The notes: generated by a model from the letters alone, not told the origin. Shown: positions 5,942-14,593, numbered from the stretch's first letter. The stretch: DNA of 16,569 nt from CBDUXT01 sp965371245 (GCA_965371245.1 CBDUXT010000113.1:1-16569); one strand, 5' to 3'. Numbers and translations are program-made.

Positions 5942-7033
5942 CTACCCGTGGTCCGAGGTCGCCGGGACCCGGGGACCGGGCGCGGGGTCCATGGCCTTCT
6001 CGATCGCGGGAATGAGCGCCGCGCCGAACGTGTCGCGCGCGCGGATCACGCCCGCGGAATCGATGAGAAACCAGGCGGGAATGCTTTGGACGTTGTACAA
6101 GGCGCTCGCCGGGCTCTCCCAGCCCTTTGGGTCCCAAAGCTTGATGCCGGGGAACTGGAGGGACTTCACCGTGCTCTCCAACACCTCGCGCTCATCATCG
6201 AGCGACACCGACAGAATCTCGAATGGGCGGTCTTTCATCTTTGCCGCGGCGCCCTTGAGATAGGGAAGCTCGACGACGCACGGGGCGCACCAGGTGGCCC
6301 AAAAGTCCAGCAGGACAACCTTCCCGCGAAGGGACTGGAGTGAGACCTCCTTGCCCTCCAGGGTCTTGCCCGCAAAACCCGGCGCGATCATCCCAACCTG
6401 TAAGTGTTCGACCTCAAAGATGTACCCTTTCGCGAGCTTCACGTAGTCGGGATCGTTCGAGATTTTCAAGACTCGCGCGAACGCGTCCCTGGCGGCGGCG
6501 GCGTTCCGCGTGCCGAGTTGAACCTGCCCCAAGGCGACCAGGGCTTTGACCTGCGTCTTCTCCCGCTTCGACGCGCCGGCCAGTCGTTCGAGGCTCTTGG
6601 CCCAGGCGTCCGCCGGTCCGACACCAAGCGCCGCCGCGGCTGCTTGTCCCAACACGTCATCAAGACTCGGGCTGTCCGCATGGTGGCCGGCAAGGCGGTC
6701 GAACCGGGCGTGGAGGTTTTTCAGATCGAGATCAAGGTTCCACGACCAATAGAACGCACCGCTGGCAATGGACGCACCCTCCGGTTGCTTGAGCGTTGCA
6801 TCCGCCAGCTTGTCGATCTTGTCGAGAATCCCCAGCCTCGGATCGGGAAGCGCCTGGCCCGTTTCGTGATCGGCCTCGATATGCGCGCTGAGGTACCGAT
6901 CGTGCGCCTCGGCCATCTTCTCCTCGAGGGCGTAGAAATCCTCGATCGGTCCCGCGGCCGCCCTATCGCAGGCGGGCGCACCGAACGCCACAACCTGCGC
7001 CAAGACCATGACACTCAAGCTCGTCCTCGTCAT
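5942..7033 (-). CDS. Exported TlpA/ResA-like thioredoxin-fold protein
   Basis: The 363-residue protein has an N-terminal export signal, with a hydrophobic run after MTRTS ending in FGAPAC. The cysteine there could be a lipobox cysteine, but Pro at -2 is atypical, so plain secretion is equally likely. The middle part (about 30-210) is helical and may hold TPR-like helices (ALVALGQVQLGTRNAAAARD). The C-terminal domain (about 213-350) is a thioredoxin fold of the AhpC/TlpA type, with the redox motif WCAPC (C249 and C252) in DFWATWCAPC, a cis-Pro segment (SIPAWFLID) and KVVLLDF before the active site. Such proteins reduce or maintain thiols outside the cytoplasm. ATG 7033 follows AGAAGG at good spacing; the open frame continues upstream to 7231 without coding character. 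The gene is divergent from selB. Confidence 0.85.
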   Translation of the reverse strand: MTRTSLSVMVLAQVVAFGAPACDRAAAGPIEDFYALEEKMAEAHDRYLSAHIEADHETGQALPDPRLGILDKIDKLADATLKQPEGASIASGAFYWSWNLDLDLKNLHARFDRLAGHHADSPSLDDVLGQAAAAALGVGPADAWAKSLERLAGASKREKTQVKALVALGQVQLGTRNAAAARDAFARVLKISNDPDYVKLAKGYIFEVEHLQVGMIAPGFAGKTLEGKEVSLQSLRGKVVLLDFWATWCAPCVVELPYLKGAAAKMKDRPFEILSVSLDDEREVLESTVKSLQFPGIKLWDPKGWESPASALYNVQSIPAWFLIDSAGVIRARDTFGAALIPAIEKAMDPAPGPRVPATSDHG

Positions 7034-7053
7034 CCCGATCACCTTCTCTTGGT

Positions 7054-7082
7054 ATCCTATTGGGCAAAGACCCCGCAAGAAC
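7054..7082 (-). promoter_or_regulatory. Candidate promoter of the thioredoxin-fold gene
   Basis: The minus-strand box TAGGAT (7059 to 7054) sits inside ATAGGATACC, a ten-base string also found at the ferredoxin promoter. The -35 region 17 bases upstream reads GTTCTT and is poor. A start near 7046 gives a 13-base leader that still contains the ribosome binding site AGAAGG. Confidence 0.4.
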
Positions 7083-7164
7083 GTCCCGCCCCTGCGGCAG
7101 CAACAATCCCGCTGCGCCGAAGCGAAGAACGCTGTAGCGTACGCGCCGGGGCGGCTACGTCTAC

Positions 7165-7192
7165 TTGCACGCTTGCGCCCGCCTTCGATAAT
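7165..7192 (+). promoter_or_regulatory. Promoter of selBA, possibly giving a leaderless mRNA
   Basis: TTGCAC (7165-7170) and GATAAT (7187-7192, five of six to consensus) are 16 bases apart. Only seven bases separate the -10 box from the ATG at 7200, so the expected start of transcription coincides with the start codon. No ribosome binding site is visible upstream of the ATG, which agrees with a leaderless transcript. Confidence 0.45.
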
Positions 7193-7199
7193 CGCGACC

Positions 7200-9158
7200 A
7201 TGACGGTCGACCCATCAAACCAGCAGAGCACGGGCGTCGCCGGCGACCGGCATTTTATCCTCGGTACGGCCGGTCACATCGACCACGGCAAGACATCGCT
7301 CGTGCGCGCCCTGACCGGCACGAACACCGATCGCCTGCCGGAGGAGCGCCGTCGCGGCATGACCATCGAACTCGGGTTCGCCGAACTGGTCATCGGCAAC
7401 GCCCGCTTCGGCATCGTGGACGTCCCCGGACACGAGCGGTTTGTTCGCACGATGGTCGCCGGCGCCACCGGGATCGATCTCGCCCTGCTGGTCGTGGCCG
7501 CCAACGACTCCGTCATGCCACAAACAATCGAACACGTCGAAATATTGCATTTTCTTGGGATATCCCGCGCGATTGTCGCGATTACAAAAATCGACATGGT
7601 CGAGCCCGACATGGTCGAGTTGGTCGAGGATGAGGTCCGAGAACTGCTGGCGAGCACGCCGATGCGCGACGCGGTCCTTTGCCCCGTCTCCTCGGTCACG
7701 GGCGTGGGGATCGACGAACTGACCGGCGCGATCGTGTCGGCCTGCGAATCGATCACGACGGCCCCTGCCCAGTGCCCGTTTCGCATGTCCGTGGACCGCA
7801 TCTTCACCGTCCAGGGGCGGGGGACCGTAGCCACCGGATCGGTGCTGCGTGGCACGGTGCGCGAAGGTGATTCGCTCGAGGTCTGGCCGGGCGGCAGAGT
7901 CTGCCGCGTGCGGGGGTTGCAGACCCACGGGTCCAGCTTTGCCGCACTGGTCCGTGGACAGCGAGCGGCCATCAACATCAGCGGCATCGACAAGGCGCAC
8001 GTTCAACGTGGCTGCGAACTGGCGACGCCGGGATACTTGCAGCCCTCGCGCATGGTTGACGTACAACTCTCCCTGTCGGCCTCCGAATCCAAGTCCTTCA
8101 AGTCGACCAGCGTCGTCCGCCTCGAGATCGGTACGCACGAAAGACCCGTTCGCGTGGTGCTCTTCGGCGCGGCCACACTGGCACCCGGCGAATCTGCCTT
8201 CGCCCAACTGCGTACCGGGGAGCCCGTCACCACCACGATCGACCAGCGATTCATCATCCGGGACGAAAACGCCACGCGTACACTCGGGGGCGGCGTGATT
8301 CTGCGGCCACTGGCGCAGCGCCGGCGACTCGACTTGGCCACGGAGATCGAACGCCTCAGCCGCCTCGAGTCAGGCGATGATTCGGGGCGACTCGAGGAGG
8401 TTCTTCGTCTCGCCCGTTTCCATCGACCGACAGACCTTCAGCTCTGCGCCCGCGCGGGCACGGAGTTGGCGAACATCCCCGCCATGCTGGATCACCTGCG
8501 TGCCGAGAAACGCTGGACGCCCATCCCCGGCACGGACGTTTCCGTCGTGCCGGCGGCCATCGACGATCTTCTGCGCCGCCTGTCCGCCTGGATGGAACGA
8601 TTCCACCACCAACATCCGGACCTTCCCGGGCGCCCGGTCGATGCCGTCTTGGGCTACCTCGAACGGATGACCGCCAAAGCGCTGGCACGACCGATCTTCG
8701 ATTTGTTCATCAAGAAGAAACGCCTCAAATGCCTCGGTCGATTCGCGTGCCTGCCCGCGTTTGCACCGTCACTTTCGGCGGCCGATGAAAAGCTGCTGGC
8801 TTCGATGATCGCAGAACTCCGGACGGCCGGTTTCCAGCCCCCGGCGCTGGCCAACCTGAGTGTGGCCGGTCAGGCGGATCGAAAGCGGCTGGATCGGCTG
8901 GCGACATTGGCGGTCGCGCTGGGCGAACTCGTCCTGATCGAGGGGAGAACCTACCTTCACGTGGAGGTGGAGAAGAAGCTTCGTGCCGCCGTCGCGGAGT
9001 TGATCGCACAAGACGGCGGCGCGGGCGTGGCACAGGTTCGTGAAGCGTTGGGCTCGACTCGCAAGTTCGTCGTGCCGTTCTTAGAATACCTCGACCGCGT
9101 CGGGTTCACCCGGCGAACCGGCGACGAGCGTGTCTTGGTCCGGACGCAAAGCGATTAG
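7200..9158 (+). CDS. selB: Selenocysteine-specific elongation factor SelB
   Basis: SelB is a GTPase that carries Sec-tRNA(Sec) to the ribosome at UGA codons marked by a SECIS hairpin. The 652-residue protein has the G1 loop GHIDHGKT (25-32), a switch I region with GMTIELGFA typical of SelB, G3 DVPGH (74-78), G4 TKID (129-132) and an SSVTG segment for G5. EF-Tu-like domains II and III follow to about 365. The C-terminal part (about 370-652) matches in length the winged-helix repeats that bind the SECIS RNA. The length agrees with bacterial SelB proteins. ATG 7200 is chosen because the upstream frame to 7008 overlaps the divergent thioredoxin-fold gene and is not conserved in character. selA follows after four bases. 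Confidence 0.95.
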   Translation: MTVDPSNQQSTGVAGDRHFILGTAGHIDHGKTSLVRALTGTNTDRLPEERRRGMTIELGFAELVIGNARFGIVDVPGHERFVRTMVAGATGIDLALLVVAANDSVMPQTIEHVEILHFLGISRAIVAITKIDMVEPDMVELVEDEVRELLASTPMRDAVLCPVSSVTGVGIDELTGAIVSACESITTAPAQCPFRMSVDRIFTVQGRGTVATGSVLRGTVREGDSLEVWPGGRVCRVRGLQTHGSSFAALVRGQRAAINISGIDKAHVQRGCELATPGYLQPSRMVDVQLSLSASESKSFKSTSVVRLEIGTHERPVRVVLFGAATLAPGESAFAQLRTGEPVTTTIDQRFIIRDENATRTLGGGVILRPLAQRRRLDLATEIERLSRLESGDDSGRLEEVLRLARFHRPTDLQLCARAGTELANIPAMLDHLRAEKRWTPIPGTDVSVVPAAIDDLLRRLSAWMERFHHQHPDLPGRPVDAVLGYLERMTAKALARPIFDLFIKKKRLKCLGRFACLPAFAPSLSAADEKLLASMIAELRTAGFQPPALANLSVAGQADRKRLDRLATLAVALGELVLIEGRTYLHVEVEKKLRAAVAELIAQDGGAGVAQVREALGSTRKFVVPFLEYLDRVGFTRRTGDERVLVRTQSD

Positions 9159-9162
9159 CCCT

Positions 9163-10656
9163 ATGGCAGGCGGTAATACGCAGGCGAAACGTGTGACGCA
9201 AGAGAGACGGAAACTGCTCCGTTCGCTGCCTTCGCTTTCCGCGCTTTTGGCGCACCAGGAGGTCAAGGAGTGGCTGGACGGTCTGCCTCGCGCCGCGGTC
9301 CTCGCCTCATTGCGATCGGCCGTGGCGGAATCGCGCGAAGCGATTCTCTCCGGCGAGGTCGCCGTCACGGTGACGGTCGAGGAGCTGATCGCGGCGGCCG
9401 AGCATGATCTCATGGAACGCTCCATCCCCTCGCTTCGGCGGGTGATCAACGCGACCGGAATCGTCCTGCATACCGGGCTGGGGCGCGCGCCGCTTAGTGA
9501 GACGGCCATCGAGGCGGTCGTTGAAACGGCCTCGGGCTACTCCAACCTGGAGTTCGACCTGACGACGGGGCGGCGGGGACGGCGAACCAGCCACGTGATC
9601 GAGCACCTTCTCGCCGTCACGGGCGCTGAGGCGGCTACCGTGGTGAACAACAACGCGGCCGCCACCCTGTTGATCCTCCAGGTGTTGGCGGCCGGGCGCG
9701 AGGTCGTGGTTTCCCGCGGCCAGTTGATCGAGATCGGTGGGAGTTTCCGCCTTCCCGACATCATGAGTGCCAGCGGTGCGACACTGAAAGAGGTGGGTAC
9801 CACCAATCGCACGCACCGAAGCGACTACGAGCGCGCCATCGGCGACGCAACGGCCATGCTGCTGCGCGTCCACCCCAGCAATTACCGCGTCGTCGGGTTC
9901 ACCGAAGAGGTCGATATCGCCGAGATGGCGGCGCTCGCCCACGAGCATGATCTGATCGCGGTCGATGACCTTGGCAGTGGCGCGCTGCTCGATCTCACCG
10001 AGTTCGGGCTACCCGCCGAGCCTTGCGTCGCGGCGTCGATCGAGGCCGGTGCCGACCTCGCCTGTTTCTCGGGTGATAAGCTCCTGGGCGGTCCGCAGTG
10101 CGGCATCATCATCGGGCGCGCGGATCTTATCGCGAAGATCAACGCCGCTCCGCTGATGCGAACCTATCGCGTCGATAAGATGACGCTGGCCGGGCTCGAA
10201 GCCACGCTCCGCGCCTATCTCGACCCGGAAGACGCGATCAAGAACATACCCACGCTGGCGATGCTGACCGCATCGACCGACGTGCTCGCCAGGCGCGCGC
10301 GGTTGCTGTGCGAACGGCTGCAGGCCGCCCTGCCCGACGAGCCCTTCTACGTGTGCTCTGATGTGTCGTATGCCGGTGGCGGGGCGATGCCCGCCCAAGC
10401 GCTCGAGACGGTGGTCGTGCAGTGGCGCCCGAAAGCGGGGTCAGCCGAGGAGATGGCCGCCGCCTTGCGCGAGGCCGATGTGCCGGTTGTCACCCGCGTT
10501 CGCAACGACGCCATCTGTCTGGACCTGCGTACGCTTCGCGAGGCCGATATCGAACCCCTGGTCAGCTCGCTGGCCGAGGCTGCCTGGGAGGAGGAAACCG
10601 AGGACGACGGCGAAGAGGAGACCGACGGGATTTCCCTGCCAGTGATCGACTCTTAG
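9163..10656 (+). CDS. selA: L-seryl-tRNA(Sec) selenium transferase SelA
   Basis: SelA is a cytoplasmic PLP enzyme that converts Ser-tRNA(Sec) to Sec-tRNA(Sec) using selenophosphate. The 497-residue protein shows the family features: an N-terminal helical domain (RSLPSLSALLAHQEVKEWL), INATGIVLHTGLGRAPLS, YSNLEFDLTTGRRGRR, VVNNNAAATLL and the PLP lysine K306 in CFSGDKLLGGPQCG. A strongly acidic tail (about 470-485) is an addition to the usual end. The ATG is four bases after the selB stop with only a weak ribosome binding site, so translation is probably coupled to selB. A longer start inside selB (9130) is less likely. The selenophosphate synthase gene selD and the tRNA gene selC are not in the window. 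Confidence 0.95.
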   Translation: MAGGNTQAKRVTQERRKLLRSLPSLSALLAHQEVKEWLDGLPRAAVLASLRSAVAESREAILSGEVAVTVTVEELIAAAEHDLMERSIPSLRRVINATGIVLHTGLGRAPLSETAIEAVVETASGYSNLEFDLTTGRRGRRTSHVIEHLLAVTGAEAATVVNNNAAATLLILQVLAAGREVVVSRGQLIEIGGSFRLPDIMSASGATLKEVGTTNRTHRSDYERAIGDATAMLLRVHPSNYRVVGFTEEVDIAEMAALAHEHDLIAVDDLGSGALLDLTEFGLPAEPCVAASIEAGADLACFSGDKLLGGPQCGIIIGRADLIAKINAAPLMRTYRVDKMTLAGLEATLRAYLDPEDAIKNIPTLAMLTASTDVLARRARLLCERLQAALPDEPFYVCSDVSYAGGGAMPAQALETVVVQWRPKAGSAEEMAAALREADVPVVTRVRNDAICLDLRTLREADIEPLVSSLAEAAWEEETEDDGEEETDGISLPVIDS

Positions 10657-10722
10657 CAGTTCCCGACATCGGCCACGCTCACCCAAGGTCCACGACACTT
10701 CCAGCGGAACGGGTACGGGAAT

Positions 10723-10811
10723 CAGAGCCGCAGGCGCCAGCCTGCGGACCTCCTACGTCAGCCTGGTACCGGGCTCGCGCCTTCCGGAAAGCCGGTCCTA
10801 CCGGTGCTCTG
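10723..10811. repeat. REP-like hairpin with an inverted partner
   Basis: The plus-strand unit reads CAGAGC, then a perfect 8-pair stem CCGCAGGC-GCCA-GCCTGCGG (10728-10747, sharing the last C of CAGAGC), then ACC and, 12 bases on, CTGGTACCG (10763-10771). Facing it, the minus strand carries CAGAGCAC (10811-10804) and GGCGCGAGCCC (10781-10771), the same signature words as the copy at 16520-16559. The pair resembles two REP units in inverted order. It follows selA without a T-tract, so it is not a typical intrinsic terminator. Confidence 0.55.
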
Positions 10812-10870
10812 GGAACCGCCCACGCTGATTCTGTCAGGCAAGGGCGGCGTGCGCGGCGTTTCGCGATGGC

Positions 10871-10899
10871 TTGACATTTTCGGTCCCCGTGACAAGAAT
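10871..10899 (+). promoter_or_regulatory. Promoter of the coiled-coil/BRCT-like gene
   Basis: A perfect TTGACA (10871-10876) is followed after 17 bases by AAGAAT (10894-10899). A better-scoring AATAAT overlaps at 10897-10902 but would need 20-base spacing. A start near 10906 leaves a leader of about 190 bases. Confidence 0.6.
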
Positions 10900-10905
10900 A
10901 ATACA

Positions 10906-11096
10906 GGTTGTTGGAGGCGGACCAGTTCGGTCTGCATGACAGGATCGCTCTGGACCGTTTTTTCGCGCCCCTTCGTATCTCGTCGCGGGGGGGTCAGTCC
11001 CGCCTATCGCCCCACTCGTCGGTGTGCTTCGGGCATGCCGAACCGCGGGTGCTGCTGGTTTCTTCGTCACTGGATCGCATTGGAGGTGGAAACGCA
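10906..11096 (+). promoter_or_regulatory. Long leader with a 5' hairpin
   Basis: The predicted mRNA begins almost directly with the hairpin GCGGACC-AGTTC-GGTCTGC (10917-10935, seven pairs with one G-U in RNA), a position typical of a 5' stabilising stem. A GGAGG lies just before it but no plausible frame of its own starts there. Further on is a GC-rich stretch with a G-run around 10987. The true ribosome binding site, GGAGGTG, lies at 11082-11088. No known riboswitch was recognised. Confidence 0.35.
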
Positions 11097-12476
11097 ATGG
11101 CCAAGGGTCAAACACAAGGCGGCGCCATTACCGCGGGCTTGATTCTGTTCGCCGCTCTGTGGCTGACGTCCACGGTGCTCCTGGTCATGCTTTACACGGA
11201 CCAGGCCGCGTATCGCGACGAGAACGCCCGGCTGGTGGGCGACAACAACCGGCTGATCAGCCGGGCCGAACGCGGCTCCCTGCCCTTGTTTCAGAGTGCG
11301 CGTCCCGGCGGTCCGACGGTCGTTGGCTTGCTCGAACGCGCACGGGCCGAAACGGCCGAACTGGCGACGGGTGACGGGTCGAAGGATGCCGCCGCCGTGG
11401 CCACCGCCCTCGACGACCTGCTGCGTGGGATTCGCGACGAACGACTGGCGCGGCGTCCGAAGCGATTCGACGGCGTCTCTTACCACGAAGCGGTGTCGAT
11501 GTTGTACGAAGACTTCAAGACCGAGAGCAAGCAACGCGTGGCGGCCCAGGAGCGAGTGGCGCAACTCGAAACAGAGATCGATCAGCTCTCTTCGGCGGTC
11601 AACGAGCAGAAGAGTGAGTTTGACCGGCAGATCAAGCAGTTTGACGAGAAGCTCAAGACCGTGGAATCCGGTCGAGACAATTTTCGGACCGAAAAAAACG
11701 ACGAGGTCACCAAGCTGGTGGCGGACTTCGAGCAGCGTCGCAAGCAGAACGACGAGGATCTCACCCGGGAGCGACGGGGGCTTAGCTCGTGCCGCGAGCA
11801 GGTCACCTTGCTGGAAGAGCGTCTGGGCGCCATGGCCGATCTACTGCCCGGTCCGGATACGTTGCTGACCGCGCGGCAGCCGGATGGCCGCATCCTGCAC
11901 GCGATTCCCGGCGACAAGACGATCTTCATCGATCGCGGTCGGCGCCATCGACTGACGCTCGGGCTTCGGTTTGCCGTCTACGAGAGCGCGGTGGGCATTC
12001 CCGTGGATGGGCGATCGAAGGGACAGATCGAGGTCGTGCGTATCGACGAGACGTCCGCGCAGTGCAAGATCATTCGCGTGTCCGGCGGCTCGGTCATCAT
12101 GGAGGGCGACCTGATCGCCAACCCGATCTACGACCCCAATCGTCCGGTCACGTTTGTCGTGCTTGGGGATTTCGACCTCGATCACGACGGCATGATGGAC
12201 CGCGACGGCGCGGCGGTCGTCGATGCGATGATCGCCAAGTGGGGCGGGTCCGTTACGTCCGAGTTGACCGCGTTGACCGATTTCGTGGTCTTGGGGGCGG
12301 CCCCGCGTTCGCCCCGACCGGCGCGCAACGAGTCGGCCGAGGAGGCGGCCCGCGTCAGTGCCCGACAGCGCGACTACGACCGGTACATGCAGACGGTTTC
12401 GCTCTCGCGCAGCCTGGCCATCCCTGTGTTGAACCAGCAGGTGTTCCTCAACTTTCTGGGGTATTCAGGCGGTTAG
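11097..12476 (+). CDS. Membrane-anchored coiled-coil protein with a BRCT-like C-terminus
   Basis: The 459-residue protein has no name I can give. A transmembrane helix lies at about 11-33 (GLILFAALWLTSTVLLVMLY) with a short N-terminal tail. A long charged coiled coil spans about 140-248. A beta-rich segment follows at about 262-348 (GDKTIFIDRGRRHRLTLGLRFAVY, KGQIEVVRID, GDLIANPIYD), resembling small barrel domains of FlgT-like proteins. Residues 351-455 read like a BRCT domain: VTFVVLGDF, then a helix, KWGGSVTSEL, TDFVVLG, and after a charged insert SLAIPVLNQQVFLNFLG. BRCT domains usually bind phosphoproteins or DNA in repair proteins, so this setting is unusual. ATG 11097 follows GGAGGTG at eight bases. 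The gene has its own promoter and no operon partner. It may link the envelope to another cell structure, but that is a guess. Confidence 0.7.
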   Translation: MAKGQTQGGAITAGLILFAALWLTSTVLLVMLYTDQAAYRDENARLVGDNNRLISRAERGSLPLFQSARPGGPTVVGLLERARAETAELATGDGSKDAAAVATALDDLLRGIRDERLARRPKRFDGVSYHEAVSMLYEDFKTESKQRVAAQERVAQLETEIDQLSSAVNEQKSEFDRQIKQFDEKLKTVESGRDNFRTEKNDEVTKLVADFEQRRKQNDEDLTRERRGLSSCREQVTLLEERLGAMADLLPGPDTLLTARQPDGRILHAIPGDKTIFIDRGRRHRLTLGLRFAVYESAVGIPVDGRSKGQIEVVRIDETSAQCKIIRVSGGSVIMEGDLIANPIYDPNRPVTFVVLGDFDLDHDGMMDRDGAAVVDAMIAKWGGSVTSELTALTDFVVLGAAPRSPRPARNESAEEAARVSARQRDYDRYMQTVSLSRSLAIPVLNQQVFLNFLGYSGG

Positions 12477-12546
12477 GGCAAGGGCGGAGTACTGGCTGAT
12501 GGCGGAACGGTAAGTCACAAGTCCCGGAAGTAAAGACATCTCCGAG

Positions 12547-12575
12547 TTGACCGTCCGAGAAATATCGTGTATACT
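12547..12575 (+). promoter_or_regulatory. Strong sigma70 promoter of dnaG-rpoD
   Basis: TTGACC (12547-12552) and TATACT (12570-12575) are exactly 17 bases apart, each five of six to consensus. A start near 12582 gives a leader of about 128 bases. The leader contains a hairpin CCGCTG-AGTTC-CAGCGG (12659-12675) about 35 bases before the start codon. A housekeeping promoter here would let the sigma factor drive its own operon. Confidence 0.75.
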
Positions 12576-12709
12576 GGAAGTACTGGGAGGACATCAGATC
12601 TAAATCTTCGTTTGGTTTTCTCGTGTGACATTTTGGAAATCGGTGCGTTGGTGGCGAGCCGCTGAGTTCCAGCGGTCGCGGGCATCTGTCTGGCGAGGGT
12701 GGCTGCGTA

Positions 12710-14593
12710 TTGCGCGCGTTTGAACGCCATAAATCTGAGATTTTGGGCCGTATCGAGATCCTCGATCTCGTCTCCGAGCACGTTACCCTCAAGCGCAGTG
12801 GTCAGCGTTTCGTCGGTCTCTGCCCGTTTCATTCGGAGAAGACCCCTTCGTTCACGGTGCGCCCGGAGCACGGGTATTTCAAGTGCTTCGGCTGCGGCAA
12901 GGGCGGCGACATCTTCTCTTTCGTGCAGTTCCGTGAAAACGTGGACTTCATGGAGGCGATGCACATTCTGGCCGACCGCGCCGGCGTCGAGCTCGATGAC
13001 GCCGGTGAACGCAAGCCCGGCGAGCCGACCCGTGCGGACCTCGCGCGTGTCAACGAATGGGCCATGCGTTTTTTCCGCTCACGCTTGCTGGATGACGCGG
13101 TGGGCGGCGCGGCCCGAGAGTACGTGACGGCTCGCGGCATGTCCGCGGACATATCGGACCGGTTTGCCCTTGGTCTTGCCGCCGGTGAGGGTCCGGAGCT
13201 TCGCGAGGCTGCCCGCCGAGCCAACATCGACCCGGAGTGGTTGGTGGCGGCCGACCTGGTCCGACGCAGTGAGTCGGGGCGTATCTATGACACCTTCCGT
13301 GATCGGCTGATGTTTCCGATCCGGGATTCGATGAACCGGGTCGTCGGCTTCGGCGGACGGACGCTGGCGGATGACCGAGCCAAGTACCTTAACACGCGGC
13401 AGAACGCGATTTTCGACAAGGGTCGCGGCCTGTACGGCGTCGATCTCGCCCGCCCGGTGCTTGCCGAGCGCGGGCGCGTGGTCGTGGTCGAAGGCTATAC
13501 CGATTGCATCGCCGCTCATCAGGCCGGCTTCGCCGAAACGGTGGCGACGCTCGGCACGGCGCTCACCGAGGCCCAGGTCGATCTGCTTCGTCGCTATTGC
13601 GACCGAATCATCATTTTGTTCGACTCGGATGAGGCCGGCGCGGCTGCGGCCGATCGTGCCATTCAGGTGGCATTGCCGCGCTGTGTCACGGTTCAACTGG
13701 CCTGCATCCCGGATGGAAAGGATCCCAGCGATTTTATCCAATCCCACGGGGCCGACGCGTTTTCGGACGTATTGAACGAGGCGGTTGATGCGCTAGTATT
13801 CAAGTGGACGCTAACGCGGAAACGTTTTTCGGGGGATTCCTCGGAGGCTGCTCGGCGCGAATCGCTGGTGGACTTTCTGCGCGTCGTGGCGGGCGGGGTG
13901 GACACGACCGCCGTCGATGCCATTCAACGGGGGTTGCTTGTCAACCAGGTCGCGCACCTTCTTCGGATGGATCGTGGCGAGGTCGATCACATGCTGGTGC
14001 GGCTGCAACGCAAGGGTCCGTCGCGCGCCTTCGGACCGGCGGGCGCCGATCATGCGGACACCGGGACCGGTCCTGGTGACGGCGAGCAACTCGCCTGGAC
14101 CACGGTGGCGGAAGTCTTGTTGAACGAGCCGGGCGCCCTCGAGACGGAGGAGGTCCTCCCCGACATCGCTCGCATCGGCGACGAACGGACCCGACGGATC
14201 GTCGGCTTGTTGTTGGAACTGCGCCGCGAGCTTGGAGAGTTCCATCTCTCGGACGTGCTTGCGCGGATGCATGATCCCGACGATCTGGATCGCGTGACGG
14301 CACTGGCGCAGCGCGGCGCAAGACGAGGAAACTTTCAGCAGACGCTCGACGTCGCGCTGGAACGGATCCGGCTGACGATGCGAAGGGAACAGACGGATAA
14401 GAACAAGGAGCGTCTCTTGGAGCCTAACGACGCGCATGCTTCAACTGACGAAGCACGCAGCCGGTGGATGGCGTTCCAGGAAGGGGCTCGATGTCATCGG
14501 AGTTATGTGCCGCGGCGTTTGATTCGCCCGTTGATCAAGGCGGATCCGCCGACGGAGTCGTTGAGTATCGATACGCAAGAACACTCGGAGTAA
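12710..14593 (+). CDS. dnaG: DNA primase DnaG
   Basis: DnaG synthesises RNA primers at the replication fork. The 627-residue protein has the complete N-terminal CHC2 zinc finger (C38, H41, C59, C62 in CPFHSEKTPSF...FKCFGCGKGGD). The primase core follows (FRDRLMFPIRDSMNRVVGFGGR, KYLNT), then the Toprim catalytic residues E261 (VVVVEGYTD) and the D305-S-D307 pair (ILFDSDEAG). From about 430 comes a helical C-terminal region expected to bind the DnaB helicase. Its length is close to the usual 580-650. The start is TTG at 12710, eight bases after GAGGGTGG, since no ATG fits before the conserved N-terminus. The TTG may lower the output of primase relative to the sigma factor encoded two bases downstream. 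Confidence 0.95.
   Translation: MRAFERHKSEILGRIEILDLVSEHVTLKRSGQRFVGLCPFHSEKTPSFTVRPEHGYFKCFGCGKGGDIFSFVQFRENVDFMEAMHILADRAGVELDDAGERKPGEPTRADLARVNEWAMRFFRSRLLDDAVGGAAREYVTARGMSADISDRFALGLAAGEGPELREAARRANIDPEWLVAADLVRRSESGRIYDTFRDRLMFPIRDSMNRVVGFGGRTLADDRAKYLNTRQNAIFDKGRGLYGVDLARPVLAERGRVVVVEGYTDCIAAHQAGFAETVATLGTALTEAQVDLLRRYCDRIIILFDSDEAGAAAADRAIQVALPRCVTVQLACIPDGKDPSDFIQSHGADAFSDVLNEAVDALVFKWTLTRKRFSGDSSEAARRESLVDFLRVVAGGVDTTAVDAIQRGLLVNQVAHLLRMDRGEVDHMLVRLQRKGPSRAFGPAGADHADTGTGPGDGEQLAWTTVAEVLLNEPGALETEEVLPDIARIGDERTRRIVGLLLELRRELGEFHLSDVLARMHDPDDLDRVTALAQRGARRGNFQQTLDVALERIRLTMRREQTDKNKERLLEPNDAHASTDEARSRWMAFQEGARCHRSYVPRRLIRPLIKADPPTESLSIDTQEHSE

Noticed and set aside
7008..7199. 64-residue N-terminal extension of SelB in the same open frame
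   Set aside because: It overlaps the start of the divergent thioredoxin-fold gene and its promoter, and SelB proteins start shortly before the GHIDHGKT loop.
10935..11142. 68-codon frame (ATG at 10935) in the leader of the coiled-coil gene
   Set aside because: Its start lies in a hairpin arm, the product has no recognisable character, and it overlaps the true start at 11097, which has a strong ribosome binding site.
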